Source: Paramacrobiotus richtersi (Eukaryota > Tardigrada > Eutardigrada > Parachela > Macrobiotidae). From it: a stretch of DNA of 25,977 nt. Location of the stretch: NCBI GenBank assembly GCA_034698045.1, contig JAQGAU010000590.1, positions 1 through 25,977 of the forward strand. The letters run 5' to 3'. Positions 9,095-18,208 of the stretch are shown here, piece by piece. The notes under the pieces are model-generated. The model saw nothing but the letters and a program-made list of their open reading frames with translations. It did no database searches and had not been told where the DNA came from. Each line of letters starts with the position of its first letter. Within the stretch, counting starts at the first letter, position 1. The position numbers and the translations under genes were made by a program.

Positions 9095-9840
9095 TTCCGC
9101 CCTGCGGATAGCAGTGGCCCTTCGTATGGGCGCACCCGTATGCATATCCCATCCTTGCATATGCGGTGGCGAGCAGATGCACGAGGTTACCACGCACTGA
9201 GCTGCAGAAGAAGCGCGGGACGAAAGAAGGCACACGCTACTCTGAACGCCGTGGTCAAGCGGGCGTTTTCATCAGCGGGATACGAAACAGAACTTGAGCC
9301 ACCGGGAATTTCCCGTAACGACGGCAAACGACCGGATGGGGTAACGCTGGCCCCCGGGGAGCGGGGAAAAATGCTGACTTGGGATGCAACGCGCAGATGC
9401 ACCGTAGCCATCACTTACCTGGCAGCGACTGCGAAGAAAGCGGGCGCAGCCGCGATTTAGGCTGAACAGGCGAAAATTTCCAAATACCAGTGCATCAATG
9501 GGGGATTATCTGTTCTGTCCACCGGCTTTCGAAACCTTTGGACCGTGGGGACCGGAAGCACACCGTCTGCTGTCCATTCTGGCCAAGAAGATCCGCCAGG
9601 AAACCGGCGAAAAGCGATCGAAAGAGTTCATTTACCAGCATATTAGTGTAGAATTACAACGGGCCAATGCGATGGCCATTATGGGCACGGCACCGCCTTC
9701 TGCCAATTTGGATGATGTTTTTTCAGTGATTCGGCCCCGACAGGGGGCGACTTGTTAATTAATCGATTTCATTTTCCGTACTCTGTTAATCTCGCATTAT
9801 GTTTGATTAGTGTTACTTTGCAAAATAAATTCTATTTAAA
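9095..9840 (+). pseudogene. LINE C-terminal fragment with disrupted endonuclease-like domain
   Basis: Homologous to the C-terminal half of the ORF at 13624-14892. In order: LRIAVALRMGAP (zinc-knuckle approach), GYHALSCRRSAGR, the endonuclease-like block GKRPDGVTLAPGERGKMLTWD, then DYLFCPPAFETFGPWGP and the terminal ELQRANAMAIMGTAPP. It is broken by a frameshift near 9165, an in-frame TAG at 9458-9460 and a second frameshift near 9498. The last ORF stops at 9758 and about 80 bases of 3' UTR follow. More diverged than the 13.6-kb copy, so probably an older insertion. Confidence 0.85.
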
Positions 9841-10798
9841 ATACCTGTGCATGAATATGTGATCATCAACAGATGTACAAACAGATGTATACACAGTGTA
9901 GATATACATATGTCAGTTTTCGTGGATATTGCTTTAGCCAGATGAAATCACCTAGCTGGCCAAAAAGCCACTGCGGTTCACAACGCAACAGCGTAGCATA
10001 GCCAGCAAGAGCTTTCCGCGGAGAATAACGCAAACAACGTGAGATGTCGTTTACGTAACAAAAACACCATATAAAGTGGAGCTACACACAAGAAGCCATA
10101 CATAAAGATAGATCTATCTCCTTGTATTTCTACGTTGATCTGACGTACCGGAAAGACGTATCCGTTTGTGAGAATATGCATCTGTGTGCGAAGATGCGGG
10201 ACGGTGTGCGAAGTGTCCTGCAGCGAGTGTCGTGATAGTCTCCGGCTGTGACGAACAATTGGAGACTGTGGCACTCGGTGACGGCCGCGGAGCTTGCGTT
10301 GCCACTGCTGTGCAAACAGAAGATCCGTCGCCACTGTCGCGGGTTATTAAACATGCCGTCTTCGTATTCGATGGGTTCTGTGGAGCCTCATCGGATCCGC
10401 TCATCGCTGCCTTGCGGGAAGATGTGTATCGTATCACTGCATTATACAAACATGTTTAATTTAAAAATGAAGTGTACGCATGTTTTACCTAACCCAAATG
10501 GCTTCATGCGGTGCTTCGTAGAAGCAAGCACATTAGAATCGTTAGCGGGGGTTCAATTCCAACCTTGAGTAACTTTTATCTAAGTTCTTACTGGTAGTTT
10601 TGCAAGCAAGCAAATGCAACGATGTTATGTTGTTATAAGCTGACACATAATACGCTTACAGATTAATATACAAAGTGACTGGGAAATCCAGTATCATGGG
10701 AAGCCACAAGAGTCCTTTTCACAGTTACATCGTAACATACCTGAGCGGTTGTCGCCTTCCATTTTCTCATGGATCCCTAAACTAGATTTTGTTCACAG
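9841..10798. other. No confident gene
   Basis: A 91-codon plus frame (10184-10459, ending AALREDVYRITALYKHV) is protein-like in places but has overlapping frames of similar length on both strands and no recognised motif. No nuclear-receptor zinc fingers or helix 1-3 exon could be found here, although both would be expected upstream of the exons at 10799. A GGTTCAATTCC string near 10550 is not part of a foldable tRNA. Confidence 0.5.
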
Positions 10799-11357
10799 CT
10801 GCATCGTGCAAAATTCGTGTACAGAGGGGAAACGTATATTTACGTGGTGGGACCGGAAAAGATCCATGCTGGAACTTACTGCATGCACGAAATCGATGCT
10901 GATCCGGAATTCTGTCGCTACTGGTTCCGATCGGCGGAGAAGTTGAACGACTTTGGACTGACACTGACGGAAACGTACATGTTGCTGGCTGCGGCAATTT
11001 TTGCTCCAGGTAATGATTGAGATGCAAAGGATCTCCGCAACATTCTTAAAAGGATGTCGAAGCTGAACGTTCACAACAGGAAACTGATAGGGTTCTGGTG
11101 TTGTAGAACACGCCAGGGCTTTGGATAAAACAATTCTCGGACCCCTGCACGCGTATTACCTGGACGCGTTGTTCTACACACTTGGCCGTCGTCTCACCGT
11201 CGCCGATCGTTCACTAGTCTACTGCAAAGTGGAGGAATTTGTGAAAGAGTTTGCGATGATTGACAACATATCGCTAAACTTTATCAGCGATCTGGACTTG
11301 ACCAGGACTCCTTTGCATCCTCGTTCCATTACCCTCCTTCGTTCGTTGGGAAAGTGA
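10799..11357 (+). pseudogene. Duplicate of the last two nuclear-receptor LBD exons
   Basis: Exons 10799-11009 and 11107-11357 flank a 97-base GT-AG intron. They have exactly the lengths (211 and 251) and phases of the last two exons of the minus gene at 7477-8059. The first exon matches at about 53 of 70 residues, from LHRAKFVYRGETY to LTLTETYMLLAAAIFAP; the second ends in the shared SLGK stop. Both frames are open and splice sites intact, including the acceptor TTGTTCACAG. The exons for helices 1-4 and the DNA-binding domain are missing upstream, so alone it cannot form a complete domain. It may be a partial duplication, or a gene whose 5' exons were not recognised. Confidence 0.75.
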
Positions 11358-11368
11358 ACAATAATCAG

Positions 11369-11701
11369 ATGTGTAGGGATGCACATCGCGCTTTCTTTGT
11401 GATGCGCAGTCGAACTGCCACTCTGTCTCGCGTGGAGATTAAAGTTGCTATCGGACGAATTCAGGGCTGCCTCAACATTTTACGGCTGATCGTTGCAAAC
11501 CAGAAGCTAACTCCACAGTTCATCATGCTGTTATTCTTATTATTATTAAAGCCAAAGTGTGTCGATTTTTCTTTTCCACTTAACTGTCCCTATAGAGTTA
11601 GGTGTGCGAAAATTTCGTTTTTGTGACGGAAAACACAGGTAGTCCCGGAAAACGACCCGGAAGGTTACATGAACTGGAACGGTGATTACCAATTATTCTA
11701 A
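11369..11701 (+). other. Two coding-like segments of an unrecognised gene
   Basis: 11369-11527 is open after an ATAATCAG acceptor-like site and reads RVEIKVAIGRIQGCLNILRL, then QKLTPQF, which looks like amphipathic helix. 11639-11701 follows AACACAG and encodes VVPENDPEGYMNWNGDYQLF before TAA, typical of a real C-terminus. AATAAA stands 50 bases downstream. No donor joining the two in frame was identified with confidence, and a repeat tail lies between them. They may be one broken gene or two unrelated remnants. Starts 12 bases after the nuclear-receptor stop. Confidence 0.3.
11531..11562 (-). repeat. Repeat 3' end with (TAA)n tail, copy A
   Basis: On minus this reads GACACACTTTGGCTTTAATAATAATAAGAATAA. 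It shares GACACACTTTGGCTT followed by TAA units with 12459-12500. This is the usual look of a LINE or SINE 3' terminus. It is very short, and interrupts a coding-like region. Confidence 0.5.
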
Positions 11702-11751
11702 AGGCAGTGATGGAATTGGAAGTAGAGTTGATGAAATTGGAGGACTTAACA

Positions 11752-11757
11752 AATAAA
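11752..11757 (+). promoter_or_regulatory. Poly(A) signal AATAAA
   Basis: Canonical hexamer 50 bases after the TAA at 11699-11701, in an A/T-rich 3' context. Could serve the plus-strand coding-like segment or the duplicated receptor exons. Confidence 0.4.
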
Positions 11758-11762
11758 AATAT

Positions 11763-12458
11763 TTGTTTTCAATAATTAGTCTCATGAGCTCCTGAAAATA
11801 AACCTCCTGAAATTCTGTGCTGAAATCGTAAGAGATCGCGTGTTTTAAATTTTAGCGTCTTCTTATCAGCGCGTTATTATAACTTTAGAAAACTGTGACT
11901 TCAGAAGTCCTTCTCGAACGTGCTCTGAAATTCTGAAATCCACTGAGTCCTGCAGTTCTGAGGGTGGAACGAATGCCTTAATCGAATCAGAATCAAAAGT
12001 CCAAGTCCCGCGTAGTAACTAATAAGCGCCCTCTGGGGCGAAACGAAAAAATGGAAAAAATGAATGAATGTTTTGGGCGTGTATGTGGTGAAATATGGTA
12101 CATATTTGAGCTGATAAACTAATTTCTTCTAGTTCCTCACTGTTCGCTTGGCGTATTGTAGTTTAAAATTATCAAAACAGAAACAAAGTTTTTGTAGTGA
12201 CTCGTACAGTAGTGGGCTGGTAGAAGCTAGCCGACAGCCTAGCATGGGCGGGGTTCTGAGGTAAAAAGGGATTAGTTGGTTCCTTGATTTTCAAAACGTC
12301 GTGCTGGGCTTTGAATAAAAAAGCACAAGAAGCCTCTTTGTCATCACGGAGATTTGACTGACTCGTTAACCGGTTAACAAATCACTAAAAACCTCAGAAA
12401 ACTGTTACTTGATGAGCTCGGTCTATTAGGCGACAGGATGGAAAACCTATTCCTTGTT
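11763..12458. other. No gene recognised
   Basis: AT-rich sequence without a frame of useful length. Nothing homologous elsewhere in the window was seen. Confidence 0.5.
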
Positions 12459-12500
12459 ATTATTATTATTATTACAAGCCAAAGTGTGTCCGCTTGACAC
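12459..12500 (-). repeat. Repeat 3' end with (TAA)n tail, copy B
   Basis: Minus strand: GACACACTTTGGCTTG followed by about five TAA units. Same terminus as 11531-11562; a related end (CACTGTGGCTTGAAGTAATAA) lies at about 5995-6020 at the boundary of the dispersed repeat. Confidence 0.55.
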
Positions 12501-12552
12501 ACGTGGGAATATACCTCACGACGTCAGTAATATTACCGATTTTTTTTGATCT

Positions 12553-12655
12553 GGTGACCTTTTTCGGTGGCGGGTTACCTTTAAAAAATTTTGAAAAGTC
12601 CAGTGGGGTGAACACTTAGGTGCTCTTAGGTGACCTTTTTGGGCGATAGGTAACG
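12553..12655. repeat. Pair of short direct repeats
   Basis: GGTGACCTTTTT at 12553 and again at 12629, each followed by a G-rich stretch and a GGT(T/A)AC block, 76 bases apart. Each GGTGACC is itself an odd palindrome. Function unknown. Confidence 0.4.
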
Positions 12656-13039
12656 GCTGTAGTCATCATGGTTTTGATGGCGTTACTATTATTAACGTGA
12701 TCATTTAAACGTTCATTTAAACTCGCACGTGAGCAGGGACAAGGTTTGTATTTGAACTGTTGCTGACTATTGATTTATTGTACAGTACAGTGCTAGGCGG
12801 TAGCCAGTAAAAATCGTAATTTTTTACACTGTTGGCACGTATGTTTGTGTATGTACCGTTTTTTATTGTTACGTACAGCTTTTCAACAACGACAAATTTT
12901 TACCTACACTGCAGCAACAACACAACGCAAAATATTGAATTAAATGCTAAATTCTGTAAAAGAAATACAATACAACGCTTGGGGATATTTCTATGGACAA
13001 ATGCATTCTAGATTTATTTATGTACATGTTGAAACATTT
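12656..13039. other. No gene recognised
   Basis: AT-rich, low in open frames on both strands, with no homology seen to the rest of the window. Confidence 0.5.
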
Positions 13040-13140
13040 ACATGTACGTGTTGAAATCCAGCGTGGGAACGGAATCTGCGTTTTGGGGACGCTTGACACA
13101 AGCAAGGAACTGGAAGACGTATTTTTATGTTCTAATGTGA
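13040..13140 (+). pseudogene. Tiny LINE C-terminal fragment
   Basis: Plus frame encodes VEIQRGNGICVLGTLDTSKE and then LEDVF, aligning to the terminal LMQRGNALCVMGTVPDSVGL block of the LINE ORF at 13624. Only the last 25 or so codons are recognisable. Fourth copy of this family in the window. Confidence 0.65.
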
Positions 13141-13545
13141 AACTGCAGTCAGTGCTGTACGCTGTTTTCTTTAGCGTCTCTCATTGGACTTCACGTTTGT
13201 TCTTATATGTATTACTTATTATTGTCGCTCGAGTGAAGCATTCATGCCATTAAGGATTCTGTACATGTAGGCCACCTAGGGGTCTGTGTGCCATTGAAGG
13301 CGTTTGTTTCATCAGATCTTCTGCTTCCAGCTGCTGTGATGTTAATGAAATAGTTGGTCATGAATTATTATCCACGTTGTGATAACCCATTACTTACGGC
13401 AGTGCATCCCGTGACTGATTCCCGTCCGATATGTCACGAAACAGTATTTAACACACACAGAGTTTGGAGTTTTAAGAAAGATGGTTTGGCACAGAACTAT
13501 ATTGGATAGCAGTTCACTTAACTACAACTAGCCATTGCTTAAATC
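13141..13545. other. No gene recognised
   Basis: Spacer between two opposite-strand LINE fragments. It may contain 3' UTR of the 13040 fragment; nothing else was identified. Confidence 0.5.
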
Positions 13546-14892
13546 TTTTTTTTTTTTTTTTTTTTTTGCGTAGATCCATTTTTATACCTCGAGTGGTCAA
13601 CAATATTCACCACTGCGTTAAATCTACAACATAAACACAACGTCCAAACCAACAGAATCTGGGACTGTGCCCATTACACATAGCGCATTTCCCCTTTGCA
13701 TTAAGATGGACAGTCTTTGTTTAAAAAATTCTTTCGACCGCCGTTCTCCGGTGGCAGCGGATAGATCTTTTCCTACTTTGTCCACTATCTTTTTCGTGCT
13801 GACGCCCCACGTACCATAGATTTCGAAAGCCGCAGGCGCGAAAACGTAGCGACTCTGCAGGAATGCGTATTTCCGATATTTCTTCTCCTCGGCCATCTCG
13901 GCAGCGGCGCCAGCCGTTTGGAAAGACCGGCCGACGTATGAACGGCACAGAGTGTCGACGCAGGTAACATCGATGGACAGCGGCTTTCCCCGCTCCCATG
14001 GCGTGAGAGTGACTACGTCGGGTTTCTTCCGGTCCTTACAGGACAAGCCTTTTGGTTCGAGGCGGGAAGGGTGTCCGGCAGTCTTCAAGGCACGTGAAAA
14101 CTCGGCGCTTATACTGTCATGCCTGGTAAATCGCCCTGCGGATTTTTTGCAACAGAGACCGTGTCGCCCGAGGCTGTCCGTCTGCTTCCCGCACACGCAT
14201 GTGTGTGATCTCATGATCGCAGATCCTAGTCTCAAAGCAACACTGATTTGCAACGCGTTGTCGTCCAGCAGGTTTCCTAGGCAGGCGGCTGGGAGAGCGT
14301 GAAGCCATGCACCGGCCTCTTTGCAAGCAACTGCTTTAAGGCGCGCAGTTTCTTCGTGTGAAGTATGGAGTTCCATCAGTTTTTTATGCGTCGTGGTGTA
14401 CACTGGCACGTCCCAAGCTTTCTGCATATGTTCAGCTAGAACAGAGGGGGCGGTTTCGGTTTCAGCCATTTTAGACCACAAAGACTGGACCACGTTCAAC
14501 TCTAACGGTGCGGCAGATGGGCATAACTCGGAGACCAAGAAACGGAGCGAGGAAGCGGAAGCCAAAAAGGCTGAGGGAGCTAATTCCTCGGTGCGTCTGA
14601 TCCCCAAGCCACCCAAGCGTACTGGTAGCGTTGCCTGAAGCCACGTCGGGAAGTCCATACTGACGTTGGTGATACATGCCAGAGCGTCGCGGAACGCCAG
14701 GTCGAGCCGATACAGGTCGGAGGGAAACATCCACGCGAGGGATGTTCTCAAAATGTGCAGGATTTTCGGAACGCCCAAACAGTTCTTTAGCAAGAACAGC
14801 GCCTGATGCCTGATGACAAGAATATTGTTCGAGAAGGATTTGCGCACGCATTTGCTTGGCTGAAACCCTAAAAATTCCGATAAACGTAAAAA
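13546..14892 (-). mobile_element. 5'-truncated LINE with intact C-terminal ORF and poly(A) tail
   Basis: The minus frame is open from about 14892 to TAG at 13624-13626, over 400 codons with no break. In order: an RT-thumb-type segment (HQALFLLKNCLGVPKILHIL, then LPVRLGGLGIRRTEELAPSA); a zinc-knuckle-like CVCGKQTDSLGRHGLCC; and KKPDVVTLTPWERGKPLSID, which fits the PD...D spacing of the restriction-enzyme-like endonuclease of some non-LTR elements. The C-terminus is QRGNALCVMGTVPDSV. Downstream on minus is an A tract (T run 13546-13567 on plus). The catalytic RT core is absent, so it cannot move by itself. The 5' truncation point lies within 80 bases of the cysteine-rich gene starting at 14926. 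The endonuclease assignment is inference from the motif. Confidence 0.85.
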
Positions 14893-14925
14893 CTAGGTGC
14901 GTTTACACTGCCAGCACACCGAAAA

Positions 14926-15553
14926 ATGTGGTTTAGAACACTGATTTTCCTAAGCGCGTTGTCGATTTTTGATGCTGCTTACATTGGCACCTCTACGAAA
15001 GCAACTAACGGTAAGCCGACAAGTGACATTATCAATATATTAATGTTTTGACGTTTTACTGTAACTACATTTTCTTAATCTGTTAAAAATGACGACAGGC
15101 GTCGACAGCAGCATACTTCTGCACTAATTCGAAAATTTAAGACCGGAAAAAAATAAGGAGGGAAAGCTGCATACTAAAAAGGAAACTTCTTTGTGTTTAG
15201 AATGTCCCAACGGACAGCCACTGGTCCTTTGCTTCGCTCAACCCTGTGCTGTGACCTCCTGTCCCGCCTACCCTAACGCAACGTGTCAGGATGACTACTG
15301 CGGTGGCTGTAACGCCCGTTTCTTTGTTGGGAGCAACGAAGTAACGGCACAATGTAATGCCAGGCAGAAGCGACAGGATAGGAATTACTGCCCACAAGCA
15401 CGATGTGACAAAGCCTATCCTCCCTGTGAACCGCTCCCGTGCGCGGGAAGAAAGTGTCCCGGTCAGCCCCAAGCCCAGTGCTGTGATTATATGTGTGGTG
15501 TCTGTCATTGGTCGTTTTGGGATAGTAAGGGGGATGTTACCAAGCTGTGCTAA
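14926..15553 (+). CDS. Secreted two-module cysteine-rich protein A
   Basis: Exons 14926-15010 and 15201-15553 (190-base GT-AG intron, phase 1) encode 145 residues. Exon 1 is a signal peptide (MWFRTLIFLSALSIFDAA). Exon 2 encodes two related modules. Module 1 has 8 cysteines and begins CPNGQPLVLC, with the core DDYCGGCNARFF and an end EVTAQC. Module 2 has 10 cysteines, a CC pair and a variant core YMCGVCHWSF, ending DVTKLC. The linker contains RQKR, a furin consensus. It is probably an extracellular protein held by disulfides; its activity is unknown. I recall similar YCGGC modules in secreted invertebrate proteins but cannot name the family. An AATAAA follows at 15702. The tandem paralogue starts 838 bases after the stop. 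Confidence 0.85.
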
Positions 15554-15701
15554 ATCGTGTCAGTTTCCGTTGATTTTTCAGCCATAGCACTTTTTCTAAT
15601 GTTGCAAAGAGTGCAGTTCCGGAATACCACACAAAATACTTCTGTTTCTCGGTCCGATAAATCTGGCAGCGCTAATGACATACATTTTTAAGAGAAGTGT
15701 C

Positions 15702-15707
15702 AATAAA
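15702..15707 (+). promoter_or_regulatory. Poly(A) signal AATAAA
   Basis: Canonical hexamer 149 bases after the stop of cysteine-rich gene A; a second AATAAA lies about 95 bases further on. Confidence 0.5.
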
Positions 15708-16390
15708 AAGGGGAAGTGGATGCCCTTATGTTTGAAGCCATAACTTACAGTGTATTTTATTCAGTGAACCCTTTGATATGCACAATGCTTTGAACAATAA
15801 AATTTTCATTGCGTTCATTTCAAACAGCGTTAAAACGCCAGCTGAAGGTAGTGGAATATTATACCTTAATGTACCTTATTTCGGCAGTGTGCAAAGAAAT
15901 GGTAAACGCCGCTTAGCCATGCAAATACAACAGGCAAATACAATTTGCTGACAGGCGACAGCGTGACGGTGTGTTGCCGGATGTACAGTAGTGTACCTAC
16001 AAACACCATAAACAACAAATGCCAACAAAGTGCTAGGAAAAACAGACTGTGTTACAACTAAATGTGTAATGCAACCGGTAACAGAGCATCCGCATTTCCA
16101 GCTCAGCGTTATTTGCCAGAAACATCCGTATATGAGTGTTTCTACAATGCCATAGTGTAAGATTTCCAACATTCCTATCTATCATAATATCTTATCCGGC
16201 GAATTTCTTTGCTACCAATGCACAGTTTAAGTTCAGCACTGTGAACTGATCAACTGTACGATAAGAATAATTGTGCTCTAACTGCTAGTTTACGATTTCT
16301 GAGATCAGTTAGTATTCGGCAACTGCTTGGTCCAGGCAAGACGTTACATTTTGAATTCTTAAACTATACTTCCTCCGTCACTGCTTAAGA
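15708..16390. other. Spacer between the cysteine-rich paralogues
   Basis: Contains a second AATAAA, then AT-rich sequence. A hydrophobic 98-codon minus frame (15876-16172) has no motif or splice support. The promoter of gene B should lie at its right end; no clear TATA box was identified. Confidence 0.5.
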
Positions 16391-17182
16391 ATGTTTCCGT
16401 CCGTTTATCTGTCCGTCGTCGTGTTAGGAGCATTTATCTGCAGCCAGGCAAATGGAGCAAGCCGTAAGTCACTCCTGAAAAGTGCTTGGACACAAGCTAT
16501 TATACCAATAGTTTTAAAAACATCTAAAAAGTGTGAAATTTCCTTTAAAATATGAGTAGCAAAAATAAGCAGTACATCAAGCGAAAATTAAGGGTTTACA
16601 ATGATTTCGGTGTAAAACCGGGAAATCCCATGTGATTTGACGCAGGTACCAGGATCAACGTTATAATAGTTTTTATCGTGGTTTGCAGTTCTTCTCCATA
16701 AAATAGTAGTCTGTAAAGCAACACGTGCCGCTGAGATTAGCTGCAATCTGGGCTTTTTGGCCGATAACTGAATGCAACTTTATATTTTTTTCTTTGCGTA
16801 GTTTAGCTACAACCGCTTTTTTTTAGGATGTCCGAACGGTAAACCAATGGTGTACTGCTTCGTCGTTCCCTGTGACGTCAACCAATGCTCAGCATTCCCC
16901 AACGCCCAGTGCCGCGACGACTACTGTGGCGGCTGCAACGCGCACTTCTTTGTGGGAACCAAGGAAGTGACATCTCAGTGTAGTAGTGTTCGGCCTCGTC
17001 GTAACCCACAAGAATGTCCGATGATCAAGTGTGCGGCTGATGCAGTGGTGCAGTGCAAAATGGAGCCTTGCGACCGCAAAACATGCTCACGTCACCCGAA
17101 TGCCAAGTGCTGTAACAGTTACTGTGGAGGGTGTCGGTGGTCGTTCCATGAAAACTTTCAGGATGTCACTTCCCAGTGTTAG
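16391..17182 (+). CDS. Secreted two-module cysteine-rich protein B
   Basis: Exons 16391-16463 and 16827-17182 (363-base GT-AG intron, phase 1) encode 142 residues. Same plan as protein A: signal peptide in exon 1 (MFPSVYLSVVVLGAFICSQA), then an 8-cysteine module from CPNGKPMVYC through DDYCGGCNAHFF to EVTSQC, and a 10-cysteine module with KCC, SYCGGCRWSF and DVTSQC. The two module 1 sequences match at about 35 of 51 residues. Between the modules is RPRR, again a furin-type site at the position of RQKR in protein A. Intron position and phase are identical, so the genes are tandem duplicates. Here both modules keep the full YCGGC core. Confidence 0.87.
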
Positions 17183-18208
17183 TTAAGGAAAAAGTTGTCA
17201 GGTCAACATGTGTTTGTCTGCTGGTTTTATTGAGATCTGCTTTGGCAATGTCGACTATCTAAGATTTTGGTAACGTTGTTAATAATCAGCTGATTACCAT
17301 AACTGTGATGGTACCACTGAGTAAAGAAAGCACTTACGTGAAGTTCAGTCTGTTATTAAAGTGGGCAAAAATGATGCAATCAGGACTTTTCTGTTACCTT
17401 GCTCACATCGACATAATATGACTGTCGCACGACATTTTTCTTGGCGCGCAAGTTTGCATCCATAAAGTTGGAGCATGGGTGGCAGTGGCGCACTAACAGC
17501 AAACTTGAATCCGTTGTAGTCAGCTTGCCTATGGTTTCCGGTCACAGTTTGCGTAAGCTGGACCATGCAAAATGTCGAGTAACAACTTGCTCCCAGTCCC
17601 GAGCAGCCTCTGCTGTTCGTTTGCGAGCGGAAGCTATATCAAGGCAATAGCTGCCGAACGATTACGTAACCGGGTAATTGGATACGGATGAGGGGAAGCT
17701 AATTGGCCAAATCTCGGTCTTGTCGTTAGAACATGCAAAAATGCAATCAAGCAACGGGAAAGCATTCTTTCTATTTACGTATTCGCGAGAAATGCTGATG
17801 CGGAGAAATTACGCCGATTCTGCTGGAGTAAATAAGAACAGGGACGTTTAACGGCTCCTCAGAACCACCGCACAATCTTTTCGACATGTCAAAGATGGTG
17901 GAAGACAAATTTTGCTGAATGCGGTTCCCACAAAGAAAGACGCTTCAAGGCAGGAACTACAGCTCGCTTACTAATCGTAAAAGTCACTAAAAGGGTAGCT
18001 AATCCAACTCCAGATTCCGGTTTCTTGTCCAAAAACGAAGACGTACCGGTAATTGGTTCTGCAAAGCCTGATACGCCCCTACGCCGGTTCTAAGATCAAA
18101 ATAATGCATATACACAAAACTCTGCTGCAACAGCTTCATTCAAGTCTTACTCACTTTTTCCAAATTTTGCGATTGTGATATTATTATTAACAAACGTATG
18201 CAGCCAGG
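17183..18208. other. Intergenic, no gene recognised
   Basis: Short frames only, on both strands, without motifs. It should contain the 3' UTR of cysteine-rich gene B and the promoter of the GPCR gene. An out-of-frame ATG at 18199 lies shortly before the chosen GPCR start and runs into a stop within five codons, so it is a possible very short upstream ORF. Confidence 0.5.

Noticed and set aside
10184-10459. Possible nuclear-receptor zinc-finger exon upstream of the plus LBD copy
   Set aside because: Several cysteines are present, but spacing does not fit the two C4 fingers and no CEGCKGFF-like P-box occurs.
10500-10570. tRNA-like segment with GGTTCAATTCC
   Set aside because: The T-arm stem has mismatches and no acceptor, D or anticodon arms can be built around it.
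13952-14638. Plus-strand ORFs of 105 and 116 codons
   Set aside because: They are antisense to the long, clearly homologous LINE ORF on minus.
15197-15508. Minus ORF over the cysteine-rich gene
   Set aside because: Antisense shadow of exon 2 of gene A, whose signal peptide, splice sites and paralogue support the plus strand.
15876-16172. 98-codon hydrophobic minus ORF
   Set aside because: No splice signals, motif or relative; AT-rich spacer can give such frames by chance.
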